Positions 1 to 9,315 of a DNA stretch of 64,000 nt are shown piece after piece. Source of the DNA: Bizionia sp. M204 (GTDB lineage: Bacteria > Bacteroidota > Bacteroidia > Flavobacteriales > Flavobacteriaceae); NCBI RefSeq assembly GCF_023205095.1, contig NZ_CP046242.1, forward strand, positions 1,787,001-1,851,000. The letters are read 5' to 3'. The translations under genes and the position numbers were made by a program. The notes under the pieces were generated by a model that was not told the DNA's origin, did no database searches, and saw only the letters and a list, made by a program, of their open reading frames with translations. Every line of letters begins with the position of its first letter. Position 1 is the first letter of the stretch.

Positions 1-1357
1 ACAAAGAAAGGAACCAGAAACCTGAAACTTTGAATTTCAAATACCTAAACCCAATCGTTTTAAGAAATAGAGAGCTACTTAAGCTATCGTAAAACTTCCA
101 AATCAAGGGAGTTAAGAACCAAAGTAATTTCACAATCCAAGTTAACTTAAAGAAAAAAGCGAACGTCACGCAGTGATTTCCTTTAAACGGTTTTGATCTT
201 TTGGTTCGTTTTGCATCAAGGCAAAATGAACAAATTATTATAAATAAATCAACTCTAAAAAGTTATAAATCAAAGTTTTACAATCCAAGTTAACTTAAAG
301 AAAAAAGCGAACGTCACGCAGGAAAATGCGGAGCATTCACGAATACCTAAAAATAAAGTAACGTGCATGAGTAATTTCCTTTAAACGGTTTTGATTTCCT
401 GCCGTCAGGCAGGTTTGGGTAGCCTGTCCAGAGCAAAGCGCAGGATCTGTATCAAGACAACTGCGCAGCACATCATGAGTACCATAATAAAAATAGATAC
501 GAACGAATAAAATGAACAAAACATTGTTAACTATCCAAAAATAAACAGGTGCGGTGAGTACAAAAAATAAACATTAAAACGGTTTTGATTGCTCGCCTCA
601 CAAAGAAAGGAACCAGAAACCTGAAACTTTGAATTTCAAATACCTAAACCCAATCGTTTTAAGAAATAGAGAGCTACCAAGCTATCGTAAAACTTCCAAA
701 TCAAGGGAGTTAAGAACCAAAGTAATTTCACAATCCAAGTTAACTTAAAGAAAAAAGCGAACGTCACGCAGGAAAATGCGGAGCATTCACGAATACCTAA
801 AAATAAAGTAACGTGAATGAGTAATTTCCTTTAAATGGTTTTGATTTCCTGCCTGCCGGCAGGCAGGTTTGGGTAGCCTGTCCAGAGCAAAGCGCAGGAT
901 CTGCATCAAGGCAACTGCGCAGCACATCATGAGTACCATAATAAAAATAGATACGAACGAATAAAATGAACAAAACATTGTTAACTATCCAAAAATAAAC
1001 AGGTGCGGTGAGTACAAAAAATAAACATTAAAACGGTTTTGATTGCTTGCTTCACAAAGAAAGGAACCAGAAACCAGAAACTTTGAATTTCAAATACCTA
1101 AACCCAATCGTTTTAAGAAATAGAGAGCTACCAAGCTATCGTAAAACTTCCAAATCAAGGGAGTTAAGAACCAAAGTAATTTCACAATCCAAGTTAACTT
1201 AAAGAAAAAAGCGAACGTCACGCAGGAAAATGCGGAGCATTCACAAATACCTAAAAATAAAATAACGTGAATGAGTAATTTCCTAAAAACGGTTTTGATT
1301 TCCTGCCGGCAGGCAGGTTTGGGTAGCCTGTCCAGAGCAAAGCGCAGGATCTTTATC
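1..1357. repeat. Tandem long repeat, about 454-bp unit, 2.7 copies
   Basis: Three head-to-tail copies are visible: 1-599, 600-1053 and 1054-about 1357. Each starts with ACAAAGAAAGGAACCAGAAA. The middle copy is 454 bp. The first copy carries about 145 extra bases near 160-300, which re-duplicate the segment around GTTAACTTAAAG...GTCACGCAG. The third copy ends after CAGGATCT. Each copy contains an inverted repeat (CATTCACG...CGTGAATG; near 325, 785 and 1243), a GC-rich palindrome whose longest form is at 848-867, and a CAGAGCAAAGCGCAGGATCT motif related to the repeats at 31.6-33.4 kb. Open frames here are short, on the minus strand, repeated between copies and without recognisable domains, so I see no gene from 1 to 1477. 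The array may continue beyond the left edge. Confidence 0.9.
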
Positions 1358-1477
1358 AATGAAAAAATAAGTGTTTTCACGCACACCTTAAAGCGTCATA
1401 AGAAGCAATGTGAGTAAAAAAGATAAGATGGATAAACTATAATATCTAAAATAGAAAATTATTATAATATTAGCTTT

Positions 1478-2674
1478 CTACCTATTATAAAACGCCAAAA
1501 ATGCGGCTTGCTGTTTATGAAGATTAAATGCATCACGAACACGTCGTATGGCACGTGTTCTTATAACTTCTTTATCGACTGTGGAAAGCTCAATAACCTG
1601 TACCAATTGTTTGGCTAAAAGCTGGGGCTGTCGTTTAGGAACTACCCAGCCCGTTTCAGCATGCAACACGTTCTCTTGCAAACCTTCAGCATCACTAACC
1701 ACACAAAGCAAACCCATTGCTTGAGCCTCTAATACGGCATTACAAAAACCTTCTTGAATACTGTATTGAATATAAATAGAGGCGTTTTCTAGTTGCCACT
1801 TAACCGCTTCTTGGGGTAGTTTTCCTGTAAATGAAATACAATCCAGTAAACCTAACTGATGTGCAGCAAAAACAAGACGCTCGCGTTCACTCCCAGCACC
1901 AATAATGGTATAATGAAAAGCAATACCCGCAGCCTTCAACAGCGCCAAGGCTTCCAGGGTGTATTCCAATCCTTTTTTCCAATGCAATCGTCCAACAGTA
2001 ATTAACTGCAACACGGGATTAGCATTAGCCAATCCATGCCCTTTAAAAAACTGCGTATTAATAGCAGGTGTTATCACCTGAATATTACGAGGCAAAATAG
2101 TATAATCAACCAAAGTCTGTTTCATTTCTTCAGACAATACATGGTAACGCACGGCCTTTTTAAACAATAAATCATAACATCCCGGATGTTTCAAAGGCGA
2201 CAAATACAAATCATAACCCCTAAAACTCACCGCCATTTTTGCGTCCATGGCTTGCGCCACATTTTCACGCGTAACAGCCAACATGCCAAATCCAAAATGA
2301 AGCCAATCCACATTCTGACTAAAAAAAAACTGATTCAAAATAAGTTGTCTAATATTAGCTTTTAAATGGATGCCATCGGCTTTATTTAAAGCAAACAATT
2401 TATAGCTTCTTCTAGGGTGCATAAAAAGTGCCTGTACAAGCGCTATAAAACTATACCATATGCGCGTCAAAAGACCACCTCCAAAATGAGGAGCGGCTAC
2501 TACCTGACATCCAAAATCATAGTCGGTCGGATCTAAATAATCAACAAATAAAACAACCTCAAAACCCTTATCCTGTAATCCACTTATTTTATTTCTAAAA
2601 AAGGTTTCAGAATAGCGCGGCACCGTGGATAACACAAGACCAATACGTTTATTAAATGTCGTTCTTTCTCTCAT
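1478..2674 (-). CDS. GT4-family glycosyltransferase
   Basis: A 398-residue retaining glycosyltransferase with a GT-B fold, predicted to add a sugar to the surface polysaccharide on the cytoplasmic face. The C-terminal donor-binding half begins near residue 223 (VGRLHWKKGLEYTLEAL). The EX7E motif lies near residues 305-315 (EGFCNAVLE), followed by the usual GLQENV...TGWVVP segment. The N-terminal half contains GYDLYLSPLKH, as in polysaccharide-cluster GT4 enzymes. No signal peptide or membrane segment is seen. It is the last gene of the minus-strand polysaccharide locus, with the tandem repeat of 1-1357 downstream. A 312-bp gap containing a heptad repeat separates it from the preceding gene. 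Family assignment is secure; sugar specificity cannot be read. Confidence 0.9.
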   Translation of the reverse strand: MRERTTFNKRIGLVLSTVPRYSETFFRNKISGLQDKGFEVVLFVDYLDPTDYDFGCQVVAAPHFGGGLLTRIWYSFIALVQALFMHPRRSYKLFALNKADGIHLKANIRQLILNQFFFSQNVDWLHFGFGMLAVTRENVAQAMDAKMAVSFRGYDLYLSPLKHPGCYDLLFKKAVRYHVLSEEMKQTLVDYTILPRNIQVITPAINTQFFKGHGLANANPVLQLITVGRLHWKKGLEYTLEALALLKAAGIAFHYTIIGAGSERERLVFAAHQLGLLDCISFTGKLPQEAVKWQLENASIYIQYSIQEGFCNAVLEAQAMGLLCVVSDAEGLQENVLHAETGWVVPKRQPQLLAKQLVQVIELSTVDKEVIRTRAIRRVRDAFNLHKQQAAFLAFYNR

Positions 2675-2829
2675 ATATAGTAAAAACCCATGGTTCTAAG
2701 TTTCATAATAGTTCCTATGTGCATTATAATATAGCAATTTTTCTATTTCAATGTCAACGCAACACCGCACAATTCACAACTCATCCCTACTCCCAACCTC
2801 AAAAATCAACACCTACCTGCCGTAGTCAT

Positions 2830-2996
2830 TAGTCACTTTTAATTTTTCACTCGTCACTATTCACTTTTCACTTTTCACTTTTCACTTTTCACGCTTCACG
2901 CTTCACTTTTAACTTTTCACGCTTCACGCTTCACTTTTCACTGTTCACTATTCACTCTTCACGCTTCACTATTCACGCTTCACTTTTCACTCTTCA
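2830..2996. repeat. Heptad (7-bp period) repeat tract
   Basis: Roughly 23 near-consecutive 7-bp words of the form TTCACNN (TTCACTT, TTCACGC, TTCACTA, TTCACTC) are read on the plus strand. On the transcribed strand this is purine-rich (AAGTGAA words). The tract overlaps the 3' end of the upstream glycosyltransferase, and its word GAGTGA supplies that gene's stop codon at 2987-2989. It fills most of the 312-bp gap 2675-2986. No hairpin or promoter was found in the rest of the gap. Confidence 0.9.
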
Positions 2997-4183
2997 AACA
3001 ATCCATGATAAAGCCCAATCATCCCTTGAACCATCTGTTCCTCACGATGATTAGTTTTTATAGCTTCCAAGCCATTCTCACGAATGCGTACGGTTTCGGT
3101 CTCGCTCAAATTGGCAATCTCAATAATTTTGGCTGCCATGGCCTGGGAATCCCGTATAGGAACCAAAAAACCCGTCTCACCATCATGAACAACCTCATCC
3201 ATACCGCCACAATCCGTGCTTAAAACCAAGGTGCCTAAAGCCATAGCTTCCAATACCACATTGGCAATTCCTTCCTTAATACTAGGTAACAGCAATAAAT
3301 CGGCCTGTGCTATAAGTTCTTGAACTTGAGGATAAGGTAGTGGATTTAATAAAGTCACCTGTTTGGACAGATGCAAGTCGTGAACCTGATAAGCCAGTTC
3401 AATATCTTTAGCGCCTCCAATTATAGTGTAATGAAAATCAACTTCTTGCGCTTGTAGTATTTTACAGGCATCTAATGCATAGCTATAGCCTTTTACCCAA
3501 TGAGGCCGTCCTACGGAAATGATATCCAGTGGCTTATCAGGTAAACCCAAAAGCTCCGGTTTCTTGTCTATGCCTGTTTGAATTTCAGAAGCCGGTAATC
3601 CACTATATACAACAGTAATTTTGTTTTGGGCGGCACCATATTTTTGAGCTTCCAATCCAATAGCTCCAGATACCGCATGAAACCTATCAACTTTAGGAAA
3701 GTATGCCTGATACATAGCAGCTAAAGCGGCATCGGCTATCGGCGAATAATTAATATGGGCACCGCGCAGACTTAACACCAATTTCATACCAAAATCCTGA
3801 ACCCAAATCCAATCCTTTAGGCCTTTGGCCCACTGCAAATGAAACACATCAGGCTGATACCATAGCACAGAATAATATTTGACTTTGGTATAAACATCAG
3901 TTTTCTGCTGCTGCTTTAAATAGGCATCCAACCGTTTTTTGTCACCACCTTTAAACAAGGTCAAGAGTATACCATAACGCATCAAATGCCAAAACTTGGA
4001 TAGCCTATTCAATCGGTATCCCACCACCCTAACACGAGACGAATAGCTTGGTCGTTTACGTAAAATACCAAAAAGAATCACGGAATGCCCAGCATGAGCC
4101 ACACCTGAAATCAGACGCTCTATAAAGGTAGTACTCGGTATTTCTCCAGAGTAAATAGCTATTTTTAAGGGGGTTTTCAACAA
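2987..4183 (-). CDS. GT4-family glycosyltransferase
   Basis: A 398-residue GT-B glycosyltransferase. The donor-binding half starts near residue 218 (VGRPHWVKGYSYALDAC). The EX7E motif is near 302-310 (EGIANVVLE), followed by DEVVHDGETGFLVP. It resembles the neighbour at 1478-2674 in length and in the paired W-K-G and HYTIIG motifs, so the two may be paralogues from a local duplication. The TGA stop lies inside a 7-bp repeat, so the extreme C-terminus (LFEE) is partly repeat-encoded. A 271-bp gap with a palindromic repeat separates it from the SGNH-like gene upstream. Its role is assembly of the surface polysaccharide; the linkage is unknown. Confidence 0.9.
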   Translation of the reverse strand: MLKTPLKIAIYSGEIPSTTFIERLISGVAHAGHSVILFGILRKRPSYSSRVRVVGYRLNRLSKFWHLMRYGILLTLFKGGDKKRLDAYLKQQQKTDVYTKVKYYSVLWYQPDVFHLQWAKGLKDWIWVQDFGMKLVLSLRGAHINYSPIADAALAAMYQAYFPKVDRFHAVSGAIGLEAQKYGAAQNKITVVYSGLPASEIQTGIDKKPELLGLPDKPLDIISVGRPHWVKGYSYALDACKILQAQEVDFHYTIIGGAKDIELAYQVHDLHLSKQVTLLNPLPYPQVQELIAQADLLLLPSIKEGIANVVLEAMALGTLVLSTDCGGMDEVVHDGETGFLVPIRDSQAMAAKIIEIANLSETETVRIRENGLEAIKTNHREEQMVQGMIGLYHGLFEE

Positions 4184-4277
4184 GTCATATTTTAAAATCT
4201 AAAGGTAAAAATCTTTACGAAACCAAACCCAACTATTTCAATTTTTAACCACAGGCAATAAACCCTAACTGTTTTTG

Positions 4278-4346
4278 GCTCCTCCCTTTAGTTAAAGGGA
4301 GGTGGCTAGATCGACCATAGGAGATCTAGACGGAGGGTTTGAAACA
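4278..4346 (+). repeat. Dispersed palindromic repeat, family A
   Basis: The segment starts GGCTCCTCCCTTTAG, contains the hairpin CTCCCTTTA/TAAAGGGAG, and ends GACGGAGGGTTTGAAAC. The same element recurs at 28411-28475 and 29234-29307 (same orientation) and inverted at 29056-29119, where it overlaps the end of the DUF559 nuclease gene. It lies in the gap 4184-4454; the rest of that gap shows nothing recognisable. Confidence 0.85.
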
Positions 4347-4454
4347 TAAAAATCGATTAAACCTAAAAAAGAGTCCTGTAGAATATGTCAGCAATGGGAC
4401 CATCTGCCGATTGAAGGAACCTTGCTTACCTACTAAAGAAAGAAACCATAAGCC

Positions 4455-5342
4455 CTAAAACCCCGCGAACATGTCCGCAAACCGCAAACTTACTGCCTGC
4501 CGACCCAATCGATTCACATGAAAATCATCATAAAAATACCGCGTATCCTTTAAAATATCAGAATGATTAATAACCGGAAACAAGGTAGTCCCCGTCGCCA
4601 CAGCCAAGGTTTTATGAGGTGGTATATAAACCATTAAGGTCATGTCATATTTAGCACATAAATCCTGAATCTTTTTAAAATAGGGGTTTTTAAATTGGAG
4701 CGTTTTGGGGCGTCTAGAAACAATCAATTCCGAAACCTGAGTAGTAATAGGATAGCTGTAATTCCCATAAGCATCAAACCGATTGCGTTTTTGGGGTTCT
4801 ACCAAACTAACCAACGATGGATAAAACAATTCCGCATTATAATAACCCACGCCAAGCATGGGGAACCACAAACTATTAGCGGCTAACCCAGCTGACCTGC
4901 CGGAAAAAGAGTCATAATAATCATAAACATAAGGGCGCGAAACATAAGGTAAAAAACGATAGTCATTGCCGCTTAACACATGGTCTATAACATCATAATC
5001 CAAGATACTGGCAGCTAATATACATACCGGCGTTTGCTTACCAGATGCCATAAAATGCTGAAGCATCAAATACTGACTAGATAAACTCGTATCATCCATA
5101 GATAAATTCAATCCATGCTTGCCTGAAACCGAATCAATGACCTGCGTATTAAGCGTTGTTAAACCCGTGCTAGAACCCAATATAATATAATCAAATGCAG
5201 AGCTTTCTATTTGCCGCTCCAAAAATGAGGGCTTGTAAAACGACCCTTGACGTAATGCCCATAAACTACCATATGAGATAGCCGAAGAAACCCCTATAAA
5301 TAGTAGTAAAATAAAACCAATACGTTGTAGAAAAATACCCAT
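4455..5342 (-). CDS. SGNH-like protein paired with MBOAT acyltransferase
   Basis: A 295-residue protein with one N-terminal membrane segment (residues about 7-25) and an extracytoplasmic domain. GSSTG at residues 56-60 looks like the SGNH nucleophile block, and DDFH at 272-275 near the C-terminus looks like the Asp-x-x-His block. The start codon overlaps the MBOAT stop by one base (TAATG), so the two are translationally coupled. MBOAT plus SGNH/DltD/AlgJ-like partners is a known arrangement for O-acylation of cell-surface polymers. The inferred role is transfer of the acyl group to polysaccharide outside the inner membrane. The SGNH assignment rests on short motifs and context rather than a full-domain match. 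Confidence 0.75.
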   Translation of the reverse strand: MGIFLQRIGFILLLFIGVSSAISYGSLWALRQGSFYKPSFLERQIESSAFDYIILGSSTGLTTLNTQVIDSVSGKHGLNLSMDDTSLSSQYLMLQHFMASGKQTPVCILAASILDYDVIDHVLSGNDYRFLPYVSRPYVYDYYDSFSGRSAGLAANSLWFPMLGVGYYNAELFYPSLVSLVEPQKRNRFDAYGNYSYPITTQVSELIVSRRPKTLQFKNPYFKKIQDLCAKYDMTLMVYIPPHKTLAVATGTTLFPVINHSDILKDTRYFYDDFHVNRLGRQAVSLRFADMFAGF

Positions 5343-6769
5343 TAAAATTGAAAATATATAAAGTCTACTGGATTCTTATAAACACCCATAAAAACAATTA
5401 ATACCGCAATAAATATAACGTGAAAAGTAGACAATACCACCTCTTGTTTGTTTTTTTGCACGGTTCGAAACTCATAAAAAAGCAACACCAAAATGCCTAA
5501 AGCAGTAATAGCACTAAATAAAAGCGATTTGGAACTACTATAAAACAATTCTAACGATAGAGAATCAAATCGAACAAGATCTTCCAATAGCGTCCAAGCA
5601 ATAGTCACGGTATCGGCTCTAAAAAAAATCCAAGCCAAACAAACAAATATAAAAGTAAGTAAAATACGAGGCGCTTCCCGAAGTCGCATGCGCGTACCAT
5701 CTATATAATTCCGGTTTTTTCCACCAATTAGCAGTGGTAAAAACAAAAGGGCATGAATCCCACCCCAAATAATAAAGGTCCAATTGGCACCATGCCAAAA
5801 ACCACTCACCAAAAACACAATAAACACATTCCGAATCTGGAACCACATCCGCCCTCTGGAACCGCCTAACGGAATATATAAATAATCCCGAAACCAAGTA
5901 GACAGAGAAATATGCCAACGCCTCCAAAATTCGGCGATATCCCTCGAAAAATAAGGAAATGAAAAGTTCGTCATTAAGTTGAACCCAAAAAGTCGCGCCA
6001 CACCAATGGCAATATCAGAATAGCCTGAAAAATCACCATATATTTGAAAAGCAAATAAAACGGCTCCTAAAAACAGTTCTGCGGAACTATAGCCGCCAGA
6101 GCCATCAAAAATCTGATTCACAAAAAAGGCACAATTATCAGCCACTACCATTTTTTTAAACAAACCCCAAATAATAAGAGACACACCGCTTATGGCAAAG
6201 TCAGAATCAAAGACGCGTGGCTTGGAAAACTGGGGTAACAACTGCTTGGCGCGCTCAATTGGCCCCGCCACTAATTGCGGAAAAAAGGCCACGTACGTAG
6301 CAAATTGTACCATATTCTTGGTGGGCTCTAATTGCCTTCGGTACACATCAATGGTATAGCTCAAGGTTTGAAACGTATAAAAGCTAATCCCAACGGGTAA
6401 AATTATGGAGAGCGTTTCTACAGACAGGCTCACGCCTATACTGCCCCAAGCATCCACCCAACTGTCCACAAAAAAATTATAATATTTAAAAAACCCGAGC
6501 AGGCCTAAATTACAAATCAAACTAATCCCGAGTAATAGCTTCCGCTTTTGGGGTTTCTCCGCCTTTGCCAAACCCCGAGCCACCGTATAATCAACAAGCG
6601 TACTAAACACAATCAACCCTAAAAAACGCCAATCCCACCAGCCATAAAACACATAACTGGCTACTAACAATAACACATTCTGTGCAGACAACCAACGCTT
6701 AAATACAAACCAATACAGTATAAATACCAAGGGCAGAAAAATAGCGAAGTCTAAGGAGTTGAATAGCAT
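5342..6769 (-). CDS. MBOAT-family O-acyltransferase (DltB/AlgI-like)
   Basis: A 475-residue polytopic membrane protein with about ten hydrophobic segments. The MBOAT signature FWRRWHISLSTWFRDYLYIPLGG lies around residues 275-300, and the invariant catalytic His sits in SGFWHGANW near residue 323. Length matches AlgI/PatA-type enzymes (about 460-520). It is predicted to pass an acyl (often acetyl) group across the inner membrane to the SGNH-like partner encoded immediately downstream, giving O-acylated polysaccharide. Six bases separate it from the sulfotransferase upstream, so it belongs to the same operon. Confidence 0.93.
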   Translation of the reverse strand: MLFNSLDFAIFLPLVFILYWFVFKRWLSAQNVLLLVASYVFYGWWDWRFLGLIVFSTLVDYTVARGLAKAEKPQKRKLLLGISLICNLGLLGFFKYYNFFVDSWVDAWGSIGVSLSVETLSIILPVGISFYTFQTLSYTIDVYRRQLEPTKNMVQFATYVAFFPQLVAGPIERAKQLLPQFSKPRVFDSDFAISGVSLIIWGLFKKMVVADNCAFFVNQIFDGSGGYSSAELFLGAVLFAFQIYGDFSGYSDIAIGVARLFGFNLMTNFSFPYFSRDIAEFWRRWHISLSTWFRDYLYIPLGGSRGRMWFQIRNVFIVFLVSGFWHGANWTFIIWGGIHALLFLPLLIGGKNRNYIDGTRMRLREAPRILLTFIFVCLAWIFFRADTVTIAWTLLEDLVRFDSLSLELFYSSSKSLLFSAITALGILVLLFYEFRTVQKNKQEVVLSTFHVIFIAVLIVFMGVYKNPVDFIYFQF

Positions 6770-6775
6770 AGGAAA

Positions 6776-7630
6776 TTAGGAGTTGCGACCTTCGTATAAA
6801 GTCGATTTGAAAATAGCTAATATCCTATTAATGTGAGAGAGATCGTCGGCAGTTAACCTATCCTTTTTATAACCAGTGGTCACCAACGCACTTTCAGGAT
6901 GTGTTTTAGATGAGGGCTGTTTATAGTATTTTTGTAGGTTAGCAACAGGTTCCAAATTAAAGCGGTCGCATAAACCATAAAACAGGTTAATATCTCTTGA
7001 CAAATCCTCATAACGAACCACTTCCATGTCTCCCGTATATGGGGATGAAACTTCCAACGGAATCACATTTTCAATACACCATCGCAAAGTTAATATTTCA
7101 ATAGGTAATAAGTCCTCGTGTTTTGTTATATCATAACCAAACTCGGTTTGAATCAAAGCGACTAATGAATCTTGCGCTACAAAATGTGATAAATCATACA
7201 ACCAAGGGAATTTCACTTGCTGTTGCGAGCGAATAACATCATAGGGGTTTCTAATAATATGAATCACAGGTATGCCAAACACCTTATGTAAATAGGTAGC
7301 AGACAAATTGAACCGGACAAATTTAATAATAAACTGTTTCGGTACAAAAGGCCACAAATGCCGTTTCCACTTCCGATTGCTATTTTGGGCAATCCAATCA
7401 CAATCAACTCGGTTTTTAAATACACGCCGTAAATAAGCATAGGCTGCTGCCGAATCAGATGGTTCTTTGAACCACCGATCACATAATAAATAACCGTTTT
7501 TAGTACGTGTTTCCTGTTCAGGTTCAAACAACATGCGGTACCGGTATGGTTGCGCCAAAGTTTCGCTTAACCAACTCGTACCGCTTCGGGCACTCCCAAC
7601 AACTATAATATGTTTATTAAATCGCCCCAT
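6776..7630 (-). CDS. Sulfotransferase family protein
   Basis: A 284-residue PAPS-dependent sulfotransferase candidate. The N-terminal GSARSGTSWL (residues 12-21) is the 5'-phosphosulfate-binding loop, and IIRNPYDVIRS near residue 126 is the 3'-phosphate-binding block with its conserved Arg and Ser. No signal peptide is seen, so it would act in the cytoplasm on a sugar or nascent glycan. Its start overlaps the end of the upstream GT4 gene by 14 bp, implying translational coupling. With a second sulfotransferase at 24809-25615 it suggests a sulfated polysaccharide, as is common in marine bacteria. The exact acceptor is unknown. Confidence 0.88.
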   Translation of the reverse strand: MGRFNKHIIVVGSARSGTSWLSETLAQPYRYRMLFEPEQETRTKNGYLLCDRWFKEPSDSAAAYAYLRRVFKNRVDCDWIAQNSNRKWKRHLWPFVPKQFIIKFVRFNLSATYLHKVFGIPVIHIIRNPYDVIRSQQQVKFPWLYDLSHFVAQDSLVALIQTEFGYDITKHEDLLPIEILTLRWCIENVIPLEVSSPYTGDMEVVRYEDLSRDINLFYGLCDRFNLEPVANLQKYYKQPSSKTHPESALVTTGYKKDRLTADDLSHINRILAIFKSTLYEGRNS

Positions 7631-8726
7631 CTTTCAACAAAGTTTTATAGAGTTCTTCATGAGCGGTTATAAAGGCTTCCATCGTAAAATGTGCTTGACA
7701 ATACACCCGTAAATCCTGCCCTATTTTAAACCGCGCTTCAACATCCATACATTTAATGGTATTAATTTTTAAAGATAAAGCTTCTGGATTTCCAGCCTCA
7801 AACAAAAGGTGTTTAAAATCACTTAACACAAAATTTATTCCGGTAATATCCGAACCAAGCACCGGAATGCCCATACTCATGGCTTCTACCAATGCCATAG
7901 GCATCCCCTCCTTTCGGCCTTCATCCAAAGTAGGAATCACATATAAATCAGCAGACTTAATATACGGGCGTACATCCAACTGCTTTCCAAGAAACTGAAT
8001 CTGGTTCTGCAGCCCTAACGCATGCCCTAAAGCCATCATGTCACGACCATAATCATTGTCGCAATCCCCTAATATACTTAAGCGTATAGTCGAATCTTGA
8101 AGTAAATGTATAGCTTCCATTAAAACCTGAATACCCTTTACAGGCACCAAATTAGCCACCGTTATAACATGAAATGCAGTGGCATCAACAGCAATAGGTT
8201 TTAAAACAGCATCAGGAGAATAATAATTGGTATCAATACCTAAAGGAATTAAAGCTTGTTGCTGTTTATTGGGAAAATAACCACGCATCTCATCATTAAT
8301 AGTCACGATAAAATGAGCCAAATAACTTTTTATATACCAATGTTTAGAATTAAAACCCATAGCTTTTTTGGTGTAAAGCCATTTAACACCAACAAAGCGC
8401 GCAGCTAAAGCTTCAGTCCAATCACTACTCCACTGCCACGAATGAACAATATCATAATTTTGCGCTTTATAAAATTTAGAAATAGCCCATATCCGAGGCA
8501 GCAAACTAAAATAGGGTTTATAAGGCGTTTTAGTTTCAAAAATATGGATAGGAAGCCCCAAAGATGCTACCTCTTTAAAAAAAGCTCCAGCATCACTACC
8601 GCAGGCTATTTCAATATCAAATTTGGAACTATCCAAACCCCGAACCAAATCATAAACAACTTTACCACTGCCTGCCGTATTAAAATTAGATATGGTAAAA
8701 AGAATGCGTATTTTTTTAGTGCTCAT
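7617..8726 (-). CDS. GT4-family glycosyltransferase
   Basis: A 369-residue GT-B enzyme. The N-terminal acceptor domain has a glycine-rich start (FNTAGSGKVVYDLV). The donor domain has VANLVPVKGIQVLMEA near residue 190 and EX7E near 270-278 (EGMPMALVE), followed by GSDITGINFVL. It overlaps both neighbours (14 bp with the sulfotransferase, 11 bp with the acetyltransferase), which supports tight co-translation. Predicted to add one residue of the polysaccharide repeat; specificity cannot be inferred. Confidence 0.9.
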   Translation of the reverse strand: MSTKKIRILFTISNFNTAGSGKVVYDLVRGLDSSKFDIEIACGSDAGAFFKEVASLGLPIHIFETKTPYKPYFSLLPRIWAISKFYKAQNYDIVHSWQWSSDWTEALAARFVGVKWLYTKKAMGFNSKHWYIKSYLAHFIVTINDEMRGYFPNKQQQALIPLGIDTNYYSPDAVLKPIAVDATAFHVITVANLVPVKGIQVLMEAIHLLQDSTIRLSILGDCDNDYGRDMMALGHALGLQNQIQFLGKQLDVRPYIKSADLYVIPTLDEGRKEGMPMALVEAMSMGIPVLGSDITGINFVLSDFKHLLFEAGNPEALSLKINTIKCMDVEARFKIGQDLRVYCQAHFTMEAFITAHEELYKTLLKDGAI

Positions 8727-9309
8727 CTAAACGTCTTATAATTTTTGCAGGATTGCCAGCTACAACACAATGGGAAGGCACATCCTTAACCACCACAGAA
8801 CCAGCGCCAATAGTAACCTGATCACCAATGGTAATAGCCCCAATAATCACCACATGAGCACCTACCGTAACGTTGTTACCAATAACGGGCAATAAATGAT
8901 TATCATTCCCCTTATTACCAACAGTTAAACCATTCCGAAATTGAAAATTACGCCCTATAGATTTCGCGTTAATAACCGTGGCAAACGGATGATAACACAT
9001 CAAACCACCAGCAATCTCCGTACTCCTAAATAGTTTACAAGGCAAATCATTCATAAATAAATAACGCCAACGATAGCCGAGCTTATTAATCCGCCAGAAA
9101 AAAATATAGGCATAATCTGGGTAATAAATCATAACGTGCTGAAATTGCTTTTCTAGCGTTGCATATTGGGCTTTGCTCCCACGTACCAACAAAGTTTGTT
9201 TTATATCTGCCTGAATTACAGGGCTAGTAACCACATAACGCTTATATAAACGCTGCAATAGCAGTTTTTTAAAAGCATGTGTTATAAGCTGTCGGGGGTT
9301 CATGAGCAT
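8716..9309 (-). CDS. Left-handed beta-helix (hexapeptide) O-acetyltransferase
   Basis: A 197-residue protein whose C-terminal half (about 105-190) shows hexapeptide repeats (IGNNVTVGAHVVIIGAITIG, then VTIGAGSVVVKDVP) ending in VVAGNPAKIIRRL. This is typical of CysE/LacA-type acetyl-CoA acyltransferases. The basic N-terminal part resembles serine acetyltransferase-like enzymes of polysaccharide loci rather than true CysE, which is usually longer. It probably acetylates a sugar or glycan intermediate in the cytoplasm. It overlaps the downstream GT4 by 11 bp and follows a GT2 by 6 bp. A housekeeping cysteine role is unlikely in this context. Confidence 0.88.
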   Translation of the reverse strand: MLMNPRQLITHAFKKLLLQRLYKRYVVTSPVIQADIKQTLLVRGSKAQYATLEKQFQHVMIYYPDYAYIFFWRINKLGYRWRYLFMNDLPCKLFRSTEIAGGLMCYHPFATVINAKSIGRNFQFRNGLTVGNKGNDNHLLPVIGNNVTVGAHVVIIGAITIGDQVTIGAGSVVVKDVPSHCVVAGNPAKIIRRLDEH

Positions 9310-9315
9310 AAAATA

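Noticed and set aside
337..1386. Small open frames on the minus strand in the tandem repeat
   Set aside because: They share sequence between copies because they are the repeat itself, have no domain, and differ in their C-terminal ends by indels.
8716..9309. Housekeeping serine acetyltransferase (cysE)
   Set aside because: Hexapeptide motifs fit, but it is inside a glycosyltransferase operon and shorter than typical CysE; a sugar or glycan acetyltransferase is more likely.
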